A stretch of DNA of 64,000 nt from Paralteromonas sediminis (GCF_003820355.1 NZ_RPOK01000001.1:894847-958846); one strand, 5' to 3'; shown: positions 1 to 8,041, numbered from the stretch's first letter. Program-made: numbers and translations. Notes: generated from the sequence alone by a model not told the origin.

Positions 1-667
1 CTTGCTGTCCATGAAAAATTACATTTGTGGGGGCATGTTGCTTCAACATTTCTGCCATAGGCCCGTCACCGTAAATATGAAACGCATGGGCACGAAAACA
101 GCGTGCTAGTTCAATAAATCTGTCTGGCGCTTTTTCGTGGCTTAAGCGTCCAACAAAGGCGATTTGCTTACCTATACTGGGCACAAGATGCGTCGTGTCG
201 ATAAAGTTATTCAGTACTTGGTGACAGCCTGGCACTTTCGCGGCAATGCGTTGACTTACGGCAAAGCTTTTGTGTGCGAGCCAGGCAAGATGGCGATCAC
301 ACCAATCATAAAGTGCGAGTCTTCCTGTTCCACTTTCACCCGCGTGGAATGTTGACACCACGCGCGTCCCACAGAGCCTGGCCGCAACTCGGCCCATGAT
401 GCCTGCTTTGTAGCCATGAGTATGGATAACCATGGGCCGATGAGATCTAATATGACTTAGCAGGTTTACAAACTGACCACTTAGGCAGGTAAACGGAATT
501 TTGCATGCAGTCAGCTGGTCTTTGAGCGGGTGAGGGCCATGGTCGCGTAAAAATACCACACTCACCGCGTGTCCTTCAGTCTTGATGCCATTCGCTAGTT
601 GCAGAACATGGGTCTCTATACCCCCCAAACCACGACTGTCTAAAAGTAACCAAATTTCGTTATTCAT
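1..667 (-). CDS. Glycosyltransferase family 4, N-terminal part (cut by window edge)
   Basis: This frame starts at an ATG at 665-667 and stays open to base 1, so about 222 residues are visible and the C-terminal half lies outside the window. The N-terminus (MNNEIWLLLDSRGLGGIETH) is the GT-B sugar transferase type: a glycine-rich GGIETH loop, an alternating beta-alpha pattern, the HTHGYKAGIMGR segment, and the inter-domain stretch FVGRLSHEKAPDRFIELA where the nucleotide-sugar domain begins. The catalytic E-x7-E region is not yet reached. A GGAG sits 7 nt before the ATG, and the gene follows the kinase-like ATPase after 14 nt, so it is the fifth gene of the polysaccharide operon. It probably adds a sugar to the lipid-linked repeat unit at the cytoplasmic membrane. 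The acceptor and sugar cannot be told. Confidence 0.88.
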   Translation of the reverse strand, partial: MNNEIWLLLDSRGLGGIETHVLQLANGIKTEGHAVSVVFLRDHGPHPLKDQLTACKIPFTCLSGQFVNLLSHIRSHRPMVIHTHGYKAGIMGRVAARLCGTRVVSTFHAGESGTGRLALYDWCDRHLAWLAHKSFAVSQRIAAKVPGCHQVLNNFIDTTHLVPSIGKQIAFVGRLSHEKAPDRFIELARCFRAHAFHIYGDGPMAEMLKQHAPTNVIFHGQQ

Positions 668-681
668 CGTTATGCTCCGCG

Positions 682-1392
682 TTAAACATCAAGCGTGAGC
701 AATCGATTGTTGCTAATAACCTTTTGACAAAGGTTTCCTAGCCAGCCTGACCACTGCTTTAGTCTATTCACCTCGCGCAGCATTTCTGTTTTTAATGATG
801 GACTGTATTGGTCATTGAGTATACAACCCTTTAATTGCGCGCCAGCTTCGTTGAGTTTGGCAATGCCTTCATTGACTTCGGCTTGGCTGGTTTGTCCAGA
901 TAACACCACTAAAAGAGCACCATCACACGACGCCGCGACTTGTTCAGCCGGGATATTATTTGCGTTGATACGATTCAGCGGTGACGTATCCACAATGATG
1001 AGGTCAAACTGTGTCTGCCATTGTTTTAATGCTTCTGTTAATGAGCCAGCACTGCGTAATTTCATTAAGGGCGTACGACCGGCCGATGGCGACACCCCGG
1101 TAAGCGCTATTTGCTTACCTTCAGGCATCATAAGTTGGGGAGCCGGAAAAAGGTGATCAACCTCTCCGTCATTTTGCACGTTAAGTAATGGCTGCAGGCT
1201 GGGTCTGTAAAGATTTAAATCGACCACAAGCGTGTTATAGCCAGCCAATAGATGTCGCTGCGCCAACGCTAACGCGAGAGATGACAAGCCTTCCTGAGAA
1301 TTACACGCCGTCAGCGCTAAGGTGCGCAACTGTTGTGAAGTAATAAAGTTATAAATGCGTTGAATTTCAATACTGTGGATCGGATCGTACAT
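682..1392 (-). CDS. SypD-like polysaccharide ATPase, degenerate BY-kinase fold
   Basis: A cytosolic P-loop ATPase relative of the CpsD/CapB/Wzc-C bacterial tyrosine kinases (236 aa). The fold is recognisable: a Walker A region at about residues 26-36, a Walker A-prime strand (LVVDLNLYRP, near residue 56) and a Walker B strand (FDLIIVDTSPL, near residue 129). The key residues are altered. The usual GEGKST loop reads QEGLSS, so the catalytic lysine is replaced by leucine, and the second Asp of the A-prime motif is Asn. There is no C-terminal tyrosine cluster. In active family members this protein phosphorylates tyrosines and controls export or chain length. Here it may only have a scaffolding role. 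Its ATG overlaps the stop of the export gene by one base (TAATG), implying translational coupling. The order matches sypD. Confidence 0.75.
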   Translation of the reverse strand: MYDPIHSIEIQRIYNFITSQQLRTLALTACNSQEGLSSLALALAQRHLLAGYNTLVVDLNLYRPSLQPLLNVQNDGEVDHLFPAPQLMMPEGKQIALTGVSPSAGRTPLMKLRSAGSLTEALKQWQTQFDLIIVDTSPLNRINANNIPAEQVAASCDGALLVVLSGQTSQAEVNEGIAKLNEAGAQLKGCILNDQYSPSLKTEMLREVNRLKQWSGWLGNLCQKVISNNRLLTLDV

Positions 1393-3497
1393 TACAATAC
1401 CCCTATAAGACTGGCGAGCGAAACGACCTGGAATAGGTCATTCAGACCTGTGCGAACTTTTTGCCACTGACTTTCACCTTTATTCGGCACGTATACCGTG
1501 TCACCTGCTCTCAATACGGGGAGGTCCTCAAACCTGGCAGTACGACTAAACTCAGGAAGGTCAAAGGTTCTTGCCTGATCGGCGCAGCACGACATATTTA
1601 CAACGGTAATCTTCTCCAAATAAGCTGCGTCGCTGGTGCCTCCAGCCTGAGCAAGCAAATCGAGGATCGTCATGGTGTCGTCAAAGCGATAACGACCTGG
1701 TTTATTTACAGACCCAAGCACACGGATAGTCGACTCTTTGCTTTCATCCAGCCAGTGCCTTGATTTACTCGGGATGTAAATGGTGTCGCCTGGCATAACC
1801 TTGGGCAATAAATAGTCATCACCGGTCTCAAAATACATGGCCAGATTAACCTTACTGACACGCGCATACTTGTTGTTTCTGTGGCTAATACGAATATTGT
1901 GAATATCTGCGTTGCCAGTAGGGCCGTCTGCTGCGGAAAGGATGTCTAGAAAGTGCATGACTTCATTAAATTTGTAACGCCCTGGCGCGCCCACTTCGCC
2001 AAACACATAAATAGACGTTTCTGAAGACTGTCTGACCCATTGTGATTTGTTGTCTGTAGGATCATCTGGAAGACTGTGGATGCGTATGGTTGCACCGGCT
2101 TTTAACGTGGGTAGCGCTGTATCGGCAGCACCGCTTTTTATAAAGGCGTCCAGGTCAAATTTAGTTGCCAGCATGGTGCCCTCTGCGGTAGGCGTGACAA
2201 TATCAATTGTGCTGGTATCGGCCCCTGCAGTTGGGCCTCCAACGTGAGCCAGCAAGTCTAGCAGGGACATCTCATCCGCCCATTCAACCCGACCTGGATT
2301 GGCCACTTCGCCCAACACGCGCACGGCTCTGCTTGGGGCCACTTTGAGCCAGGAGTCGTCATTTACATCGGCCTTTTCGGGCACAAAAATCGCGTCACCA
2401 GCACCAACCGGCGGTGGTCTGTTGGCGACGATGCCTTCTGTGTATCCGGTTAAGTCAACCTTGATTACACGTCCGTCGGGTTTGATCAATCGGATAGCAC
2501 GGGTTTCCGCAAATCGAGTTGGTCCGCCTGCATTGGCAAGTATGTCTATAAATGTGGCCTCTTGCTTGCCATCATAGGCGCCAGGACGAGCAACTTCACC
2601 CATAATATAAACTGTGTTTCCGCCGCTTTTAATTTCTTCTTCCTGGCGAGGCACGAACACAGTGGCACCGGGCATAAGGTCTGGCACCAATGTTTTGTCG
2701 CCAGTATCGAGGTATTGCTTCAAGTTAAACAGCTTCGGCTCACCGTCGGTAATGATGCGCACTTGCTCAACACCGGCCCAGCGCGTTACACCGCCTGCGC
2801 GCATGAGCAAATCAATCAGCGTGCCTTTAGGGGAGTAGCTAAAGGTACCTGGGCTGTTTACTTCGCCAAACACTTTTATGGCTTGCTCATCGGCAGCGTC
2901 ACCCGCATCTGCAATTTTTGCCGGGTCAAATTCAACCTCTACATTACCGATTTTGGGCGAAGCGGGTATAAAAATACTGTCAAGCGACACAAGGCCTGGC
3001 AGTAGGGCATTATCACCGCTGTCCAGGTAAGCCTTGTAATTGATGACAAACTCTTGGTCACCGCGCATCAGTTTGATTCGGTTTAATTGTGCACCATTCC
3101 TCAAGCCACCTGCAGCATGCAGTGCCATTTGCAGACTGCTCTCTGCCGGCAGAATGTATTCGCCGGGACTTTCTACATAGCCAAGTACATTAATAATTTT
3201 TCTGCGTTCCTGTACATAAACATTGAGATTAGCCAGATCTTTAAACGCGATGGACAGAGCCTCTTTCACAGCGAGGCTTGCTGCTTCTTCAGATTTTCCC
3301 AACACATACACAGGGCCAACTTCAGGCAAGACTATTTGGCCGTTTCGGTTTACGGAAAGCGGCTCTTTCAGCATGTCTTCACCCGGTAAATAGACTTTTA
3401 TTAAATCACCTTGCTGAAGCGGCGTGGGGTCAGCCGAAACCGTCATTGTTGCAGCTAAGAATGCTATGGCAATCATGCGGAAAACGAATCTATTCAT
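1392..3497 (-). CDS. Polysaccharide export protein with six SLBB repeats (SypC/Wza-like)
   Basis: This 701-aa protein has an N-terminal signal peptide (about residues 1-22, ending TVSADPT). A Poly_export (PF02563-type) domain follows, with the typical start GDLIKVYLPGEDML, and then six SLBB-type repeats. Each repeat begins with a (V/I)xVxGxVxxPG core: VLGYVESPG, VFGEVNSPG, IMGEVARPG, VLGEVANPG, VFGEVGAPG and VLGSVNKPG. Wza itself is about 380 aa with fewer repeats, so this is an extended version that could form a long periplasmic tube. No C-terminal amphipathic transmembrane helix like that of Wza is obvious. The ATG is preceded by AGGGAGG. The gene overlaps the upstream OmpA lipoprotein gene by 8 nt and is coupled to the ATPase downstream. 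Its role is export of an exopolysaccharide across the periplasm and outer membrane. Confidence 0.88.
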   Translation of the reverse strand: MNRFVFRMIAIAFLAATMTVSADPTPLQQGDLIKVYLPGEDMLKEPLSVNRNGQIVLPEVGPVYVLGKSEEAASLAVKEALSIAFKDLANLNVYVQERRKIINVLGYVESPGEYILPAESSLQMALHAAGGLRNGAQLNRIKLMRGDQEFVINYKAYLDSGDNALLPGLVSLDSIFIPASPKIGNVEVEFDPAKIADAGDAADEQAIKVFGEVNSPGTFSYSPKGTLIDLLMRAGGVTRWAGVEQVRIITDGEPKLFNLKQYLDTGDKTLVPDLMPGATVFVPRQEEEIKSGGNTVYIMGEVARPGAYDGKQEATFIDILANAGGPTRFAETRAIRLIKPDGRVIKVDLTGYTEGIVANRPPPVGAGDAIFVPEKADVNDDSWLKVAPSRAVRVLGEVANPGRVEWADEMSLLDLLAHVGGPTAGADTSTIDIVTPTAEGTMLATKFDLDAFIKSGAADTALPTLKAGATIRIHSLPDDPTDNKSQWVRQSSETSIYVFGEVGAPGRYKFNEVMHFLDILSAADGPTGNADIHNIRISHRNNKYARVSKVNLAMYFETGDDYLLPKVMPGDTIYIPSKSRHWLDESKESTIRVLGSVNKPGRYRFDDTMTILDLLAQAGGTSDAAYLEKITVVNMSCCADQARTFDLPEFSRTARFEDLPVLRAGDTVYVPNKGESQWQKVRTGLNDLFQVVSLASLIGVL

Positions 3498-4308
3498 ACT
3501 TACCTCCCTGATCCAAAAAACCGTTGGTATTTTCGATCAATTCAATGGTGACGCGTCTGTTAGTCAGGCGCACTTCCGGCGTAGTCCCTTCTGCAAAGGG
3601 TTGTGAGGCAGCCGCTGCCTCTTGCGTTATGCGACTTTCTTCAATACCAAAAATCATAAGGTATCGAGCAACTTTGTCTGCGCGGGCCTTTGCCAGCATT
3701 TCATTGGCTTCTGAGGAACCGACCTGGTCGGTATGGCCCGTAATGTGTAAGTGATATTGTGGCGATTGTGAGAGCAGTTTGGCCGCTTCAGCCAGTCTGC
3801 CGACGTACTTGGGGTTTAGCTCGGCTGAACCAAATGCAAATTGATTATCTGCATTGAGCAAGGTATCCAACTGACTGCCCAGCTCTCCCGGGGTGTCTTT
3901 CTTTTGCTCAGTGGGAATGGCACAAACTTCATGACTCAGTACGTAATCTAACTGACGCTCCAGTCTGTAAAGCAAACTGCGTTGAACTTGTATGTCGTTG
4001 GCCGCATCGTGAAACAAACCGCCTTTCAGCTCTCGAAAAGCTCTAGCTTCAATCTGCTTTGCCTGCACCACTGTAGCCGGGAAGCACAACTCGGCCCCTT
4101 CCAGAATGAGTACGTCCAAATGGCGCGACAACAATTCCAATTCAAATCTGAGTCCGTCTTCTGGAATGTGCGTTTTTTTGCGCCATTTGGGATCGATACT
4201 TTCCAGTCTGTGTTCGGCCATACCGCCTTTCCCTAGAGGTGGCCACGTCGCGCAGCCACTCAACAACAAGGTAAATAAAGACAGCAATGCCAACGACACC
4301 TTATTCAT
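3490..4308 (-). CDS. OmpA-family lipoprotein (SypB-like)
   Basis: This 272-aa outer-membrane lipoprotein has a signal peptide ending in the lipobox LLSGC (Cys at residue 19). A middle domain of about 130 residues is helical, without a recognised family. The C-terminal OmpA-like peptidoglycan-binding domain (about residues 145-262) shows FAFGSAELNPKYVGRL, HITGHTDQVGSSEAN and LAKARADKVARYL. The Asp of HTD and the Arg of ARA are the conserved contacts to diaminopimelate. It overlaps the STAS gene by four bases (ATGA) and the export gene by 8 nt. It probably anchors the secretion apparatus to the cell wall. The same gene type occupies this place (sypB) in the Vibrio fischeri syp cluster. Confidence 0.85.
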   Translation of the reverse strand: MNKVSLALLSLFTLLLSGCATWPPLGKGGMAEHRLESIDPKWRKKTHIPEDGLRFELELLSRHLDVLILEGAELCFPATVVQAKQIEARAFRELKGGLFHDAANDIQVQRSLLYRLERQLDYVLSHEVCAIPTEQKKDTPGELGSQLDTLLNADNQFAFGSAELNPKYVGRLAEAAKLLSQSPQYHLHITGHTDQVGSSEANEMLAKARADKVARYLMIFGIEESRITQEAAAASQPFAEGTTPEVRLTNRRVTIELIENTNGFLDQGGKYE

Positions 4309-4646
4309 GACGCTAACCTGTGCGTCTCTTTATGCGTCCAGCTCACGTCCATCGCTTTGTCTATACGAAGCAATTCGATAAGCTCTCTAGGTTGCCCATT
4401 TACCGAATGTAACTTTAAGTCTCCGCCTGTTGCTTTGAGTCGCTTGAACATAAAGACAATAAGGCCAACACCTGACGAATCCAAAAATGTGACCCTGCTC
4501 ATGTCGAGTTCGACAGTGGCCTGTGCACCATTTTGAATGATAGTTTCAATGGTGGGCTGCACTTTGGCGCAGCGGCTTGAATCCATTTCGCCGGACACTT
4601 TGACGGTCAGGTACCCGTCATTTTTTTGTTGATGAACGATATGCAT
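4305..4646 (-). CDS. STAS-domain anti-sigma-factor antagonist (SypA-like)
   Basis: A small single-domain STAS protein (113 aa from the chosen start). The signature FLDSSGVGLIVFM contains the serine that partner-switching kinases phosphorylate. SypA of Vibrio fischeri is the family member controlling biofilm formation, and it also stands first in its polysaccharide operon. There are two in-frame ATGs, at 4652 and 4646. The strong GAGGAA abuts the first with no spacing but lies 6 nt before the second, so I chose 4646. No dedicated SypE-type kinase/phosphatase is adjacent here. The PP2C-kinase protein encoded at 14093-15718 could in principle act on it. Expression should depend on the sigma-54 promoter upstream. 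Confidence 0.85.
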   Translation of the reverse strand: MHIVHQQKNDGYLTVKVSGEMDSSRCAKVQPTIETIIQNGAQATVELDMSRVTFLDSSGVGLIVFMFKRLKATGGDLKLHSVNGQPRELIELLRIDKAMDVSWTHKETHRLAS

Positions 4647-4692
4647 GATCATTTCCTCTTTTGCGTTTGTGTGTTGCTACACCAACAGCTAC

Positions 4693-4708
4693 AGCAAAAG
4701 TAGGGCCA
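4693..4708 (-). promoter_or_regulatory. Sigma-54 (RpoN) promoter of the polysaccharide operon
   Basis: Read on the minus strand the site is TGGCCCTACTTTTGCT. The -24 GG and -12 GC are separated by exactly 10 bases, and the match to TGGCAC-N5-TTGC is good (TGGC and TTGCT kept). The predicted start is near 4682, about 35 nt before the STAS ATG. A gene for an NtrC-type activator is divergently encoded nearby, as expected for this promoter class. Confidence 0.72.
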
Positions 4709-4794
4709 GTTTAAAATAAGCTATTAAATACAATGGCTTATTGTTTTTCTGTTGCACGTTGATTGACGTTATTTTCAATTTTGCAAAGCATTTT

Positions 4795-4816
4795 GAAAAA
4801 GGTCGTATACTTTTTC
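4795..4816. promoter_or_regulatory. Inverted repeat, candidate enhancer site for the NtrC-type activator
   Basis: GAAAAAG and CTTTTTC form perfect 7-bp arms around the 8-bp spacer GTCGTATA. The repeat lies about 120 bp upstream of the predicted sigma-54 start, the usual distance for an activator binding site. A second, A/T-only inverted repeat (AAATAA-TGT-TTATTT, 4853-4867) lies closer to the divergent gene. Binding by the neighbouring regulator is inference. Confidence 0.4.
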
Positions 4817-4927
4817 CTACAATGGTCAGGTGCTGTTGATCAACCCTATGATAAATAATGTTTATTTCTGATTGGTTTGATTTTTGCTGGATGAGTAGAC
4901 ACACCTTTGAGCTTGGCGGAAGTAAAC

Positions 4928-6241
4928 GTGGATAGGCATACTCAACCGATAAAAACGATATCGACTCCCCCCATAAATGTGTTGTTGGTTGACGACGAAC
5001 AACAAATATTGCGAGCCCTCACGCGCTTGATCAGGCCTTTGGAGTTTCAGGTTTTTACAGCTTCTTGTGTATCGTCAGCAAGAAAAATCCTGCACCATGA
5101 GCCCATTGACATAGTGATTACCGATTTAAAAATGCCGTTTGAAACGGGTGATATTCTGCTGGCTGAAATTGTCACTCAGCGGCCCTGCCCAGTTCGAATT
5201 TTGCTCACTGGCTTTGCCGATTTGGTCTTTGTTAAATCATTGCTTAACCGAGGTGAAATAGACTTTTACCTGGAAAAACCTTGGGATAAAAATGAGCTGG
5301 TTGCGCTTTTAAAGAAAGCTAAAGATAAGGTTATTACCAGACATGCTAAGCACAACAAGATTCACAAAATCAATTACCTTACTCACAAATTGCGCGTTAA
5401 AAATGCGTCCTTTGTGGCCGCGTTGACGGCGAGCATTAAGCAGCAAAAAGAGGCGGCTTGTGAGAAAAAGGTAGCTGTTGACGATGCTATAGCAAGCTTG
5501 CTAAATATTGTTGAGGTTAGCCCGCAGATTGATGAGTGTTTTGCCCATGATGTGAGCCTGCTGGCGGTGCAACTTGCAAAGATGCTGGGCTTTACATCAA
5601 AGCAGACTATTAACTTGATGCTAGCGGCCAAGCTTTGCGAAATTGGTTTATTAGGGGCAAGTATAGATGTGGCTACCCAACCTATTCAGTATTTACATGC
5701 TGATCAGCGTGCAGAATACCTCAATCAGGTTAACTATGCTCAACGAGTATTAAAGCCGATACCTGCTTTACATTGTGTGAGTGACATCATTGTTCAACAA
5801 TTTCTTCAACCACTCGATGCCATTCACGCTGGTATAGACATACTCGAAGAAGCATTGGTTTTGTCGGTATGTCGAGATATCTGTTTGCTTAAATACGGTA
5901 GGTTAACCGGAGAAGAAGAAAACGAAAGCACCATCAGGCGTTATATTAACAAACACGCTTCTGATAAATATTCAGCGGATATAGCCAGAGCGGCCAGTGA
6001 TTTAGTCAATCAATACGATACTTTTTTATATCTAGGCAAGAAGCCGGTTAGGAGCCTACGTGCTGGCATGGTGGTAAAATCAGATTTAAGATTGAAAAAA
6101 GGACAATTACTGTTTCCTAAAGGACATAAACTTACTCAAAGAAATATCCAGCGCCTTTTAGTGGTTGAACAAAATATAGATTATCCACTGCTTGTGCCGG
6201 TCACGACGTCGTTAGACTTACAGGAGACTCAGCCAGCTTAA
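4928..6241 (+). CDS. Response regulator with degenerate HD-GYP-type output domain
   Basis: An intact N-terminal receiver (about residues 17-130) carries the acidic pair in LLVDDE, the phospho-acceptor Asp in VITDLKMP, and the KPW lysine. The C-terminal half has the spacing of an HD-GYP phosphodiesterase, but the metal ligands are gone: the HD-equivalent helix reads AAKLCEIGLLG where active enzymes have LHDIGKIG, and no GYP motif is seen. It is therefore unlikely to cleave cyclic di-GMP and more likely binds partners. A TTG 21 nt upstream (4907) is in frame but has no ribosome site. GTG at 4928 follows GGCGGAAG at good spacing, so I prefer it. It is divergent from the polysaccharide operon, followed after 78 nt by the sigma-54 activator, and shares an almost identical receiver style with it. 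Confidence 0.78.
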   Translation: MDRHTQPIKTISTPPINVLLVDDEQQILRALTRLIRPLEFQVFTASCVSSARKILHHEPIDIVITDLKMPFETGDILLAEIVTQRPCPVRILLTGFADLVFVKSLLNRGEIDFYLEKPWDKNELVALLKKAKDKVITRHAKHNKIHKINYLTHKLRVKNASFVAALTASIKQQKEAACEKKVAVDDAIASLLNIVEVSPQIDECFAHDVSLLAVQLAKMLGFTSKQTINLMLAAKLCEIGLLGASIDVATQPIQYLHADQRAEYLNQVNYAQRVLKPIPALHCVSDIIVQQFLQPLDAIHAGIDILEEALVLSVCRDICLLKYGRLTGEEENESTIRRYINKHASDKYSADIARAASDLVNQYDTFLYLGKKPVRSLRAGMVVKSDLRLKKGQLLFPKGHKLTQRNIQRLLVVEQNIDYPLLVPVTTSLDLQETQPA

Positions 6242-6319
6242 AAAGTATTGAAAACTAGCCATTTTAGTTCAAACCTCCATATAATGAAGTCAAGCATGGG
6301 GTGAACAAAGGCCTGTTTG

Positions 6320-7759
6320 ATGAGTAACGCCAGCATTTTGTTAGTGGATGATGAAACGGATATTTTAGCCGCGCTCAGGCGGGTGCTGAGGAAGCAAAAC
6401 TTTGATGTGTATACAGCGCCATGTGCTGCTGACGCCTTGGCGTTACTGCAAACCCAACCTGTTGACATCATTATGTCAGATCTCAATATGCCAGGAATGG
6501 ATGGTATTGCGCTGTTAGCCCAAGTTGCGGAGAAATACCCCGACACCATTCGCGTCATGCTTACCGCTTATAATGATGTCGACTTGATCTTAAAATCAAT
6601 CAACGAAGGTCGAGTATGGGGTTACCTGCAAAAACCTTGGGACAACAACGAACTCGTCATTTTGCTGAAGCAGGCATTAAGGGCAAGACATGACGCCGTA
6701 GAGAAGGCGATTTTAAAACGCACCTTGATGCGTTATCAGAGCAGTCGGAAAACCCGCTTCGAGGGTTTTATAGGTGATTCTGTGGTAATGCAATTTGTTT
6801 ATTCAGCAATTGAAAAAGCTGCGCCCAGTAACGCATCTGTCTTTATCACCGGGCCAAGTGGATCAGGCAAAGAAGTGGCGGCTCACGCGATTCATCAGTT
6901 GAGCAAACGCAAAGACAACCCGTTTATCATTGTAAACTGTGCCGCTATTCCTAATGAATTAATGGAATCGGAGATTTTTGGTCATGTTAAAGGCGCATTC
7001 TCTGGCGCCACCAGTGACAGAAAAGGCATGGCGACGCTCGCTGATGGTGGTACGCTATTTTTGGACGAGTTGGGCGAAATGGATATTCTACTGCAGGCAA
7101 AACTGCTTAGGTTTATTCAGACGGGCGAGTTTACCAGCGTCGGGTCTGGCAAGATGCAACAAGTCAATGTGCGTTTTATTGCGGCAACAAACAGAGATCC
7201 TATGGTCGCGATCAGTGAGCAACGACTTCGTGAAGATTTGTTTTATCGACTGAATGTGATCGGCATTGATATGCCTGCACTCAAATTCAGGGAAGACGAT
7301 GTTATCCAATTGGCTAATAGCTTTCTTAAGGTATTTAGCCAAGAAGAAGAGAAGGCCGTTGTCGGCTTTTCCGATGCAGCTCAGCGGCTGCTGCTAAATT
7401 ATGATTGGCCGGGTAATATTCGCCAGCTGAGAAATGCTATTCACAGCAGTGTGATCATGTCTGAAAGCAAGATTATTGAAGATACTATTCTTAAGCAGCA
7501 ATTGAAGATCGATCAGCATCAACCCGCAATGTCGCAAAGCAAAGCTAGTGCAACCAATGGCAAAGAACCTGAAGTTCAAGCGCCGCTTCAGCATGATAGC
7601 AATCAGGAGCAAGGGCCCATTTTGCCACTGGCTGTAATTGAGCGTCAGGCGATTGAAAGGGCCATAGCGGCATGCGAAGAAAATGTAGTACAAGCAGCCA
7701 GTGCACTTGGTGTGAGCCCATCAACCCTATATAGAAAGATTCAAAACTGGCAGGAATAG
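6320..7759 (+). CDS. NtrC-family sigma-54-dependent response regulator (SypG-like)
   Basis: Three domains: receiver (residues about 4-120; acidic pair VDDE, phospho-acceptor Asp in IMSDLNMPG, KPW lysine), AAA+ sigma-54 interaction domain (about 145-385; Walker A GPSGSGKE, GAFSGA in place of the common GAFTGA loop, Walker B GTLFLDELGEM, sensor FIAATNRD, RDLFYRLNV-type arginine region), and a C-terminal Fis-type helix-turn-helix (NVVQAASALGVSPSTLYRKI). It is the natural activator for the sigma-54 promoter found upstream of the STAS gene, as SypG is in Vibrio fischeri. The ATG at 6320 is preferred over the in-frame TTG just before it. No cognate histidine kinase is adjacent in this window. Confidence 0.9.
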   Translation: MSNASILLVDDETDILAALRRVLRKQNFDVYTAPCAADALALLQTQPVDIIMSDLNMPGMDGIALLAQVAEKYPDTIRVMLTAYNDVDLILKSINEGRVWGYLQKPWDNNELVILLKQALRARHDAVEKAILKRTLMRYQSSRKTRFEGFIGDSVVMQFVYSAIEKAAPSNASVFITGPSGSGKEVAAHAIHQLSKRKDNPFIIVNCAAIPNELMESEIFGHVKGAFSGATSDRKGMATLADGGTLFLDELGEMDILLQAKLLRFIQTGEFTSVGSGKMQQVNVRFIAATNRDPMVAISEQRLREDLFYRLNVIGIDMPALKFREDDVIQLANSFLKVFSQEEEKAVVGFSDAAQRLLLNYDWPGNIRQLRNAIHSSVIMSESKIIEDTILKQQLKIDQHQPAMSQSKASATNGKEPEVQAPLQHDSNQEQGPILPLAVIERQAIERAIAACEENVVQAASALGVSPSTLYRKIQNWQE

Positions 7760-7766
7760 GAATGGT

Positions 7767-8018
7767 GTGGCCAAATTGGCAAGGTATTTGATTGTTAAAA
7801 GCCTATCTGAATATAAGGACAATTTATTGGCACTCATGAAATTACCGACAAAAAGTCTCATCGCAAAAATTGAATCGCTCTCCACACAAATGACGCCCAA
7901 ACAGCTCAGAGAGTTTCTTGATGTACTTGACTGTATGTCAAGCATGATTGAAGAGGCTAAGGCGATGCCAGCCACACCAGCAACGAACCAACAAGGGAGC
8001 ATAAAGCGTCTGCATTAA
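7767..8018 (+). CDS. Small hypothetical protein
   Basis: An 83-aa frame that does not overlap another gene and follows the NtrC-type regulator by 7 nt, on the same strand. The product is hydrophilic, probably helical (SLSTQMTPKQLREFLDVLD), with no signal peptide or membrane segment and no family I recognise. The start is uncertain: GTG at 7767 lies just after AGGAATG. A TTG at 7827, 6 nt after AAGGACA, gives a shorter product beginning near residue 21, and an ATG follows at 7836. Its place suggests it is co-transcribed with the regulators, so it could be an accessory factor. Without it, 7760-8103 would be a 344-base gap. Confidence 0.5.
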   Translation: MAKLARYLIVKSLSEYKDNLLALMKLPTKSLIAKIESLSTQMTPKQLREFLDVLDCMSSMIEEAKAMPATPATNQQGSIKRLH

Positions 8019-8025
8019 ACACAAT

Positions 8026-8041
8026 ATTGATATTTATCAAT
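8026..8041. repeat. A/T-rich palindrome upstream of gcdH
   Basis: ATTGATA-TT-TATCAAT forms perfect 7-bp arms, 63 bp before the gcdH ATG. There is no T-tract, so it is not a factor-independent terminator. It could be an operator of a dimeric regulator of gcdH, but no regulator gene is nearby. Confidence 0.35.

Noticed and set aside
230-245. Sigma-54-like element TGGCACTTTCGCGGCA on the plus strand
   Set aside because: It lies inside the glycosyltransferase gene on the opposite strand, has CGGCA rather than TTGCA at -12, and no plus-strand gene follows.
2562-3005. Open frame of 147 codons antisense to the SLBB exporter
   Set aside because: No ribosome site, no recognisable family, fully covered by the exporter reading frame.
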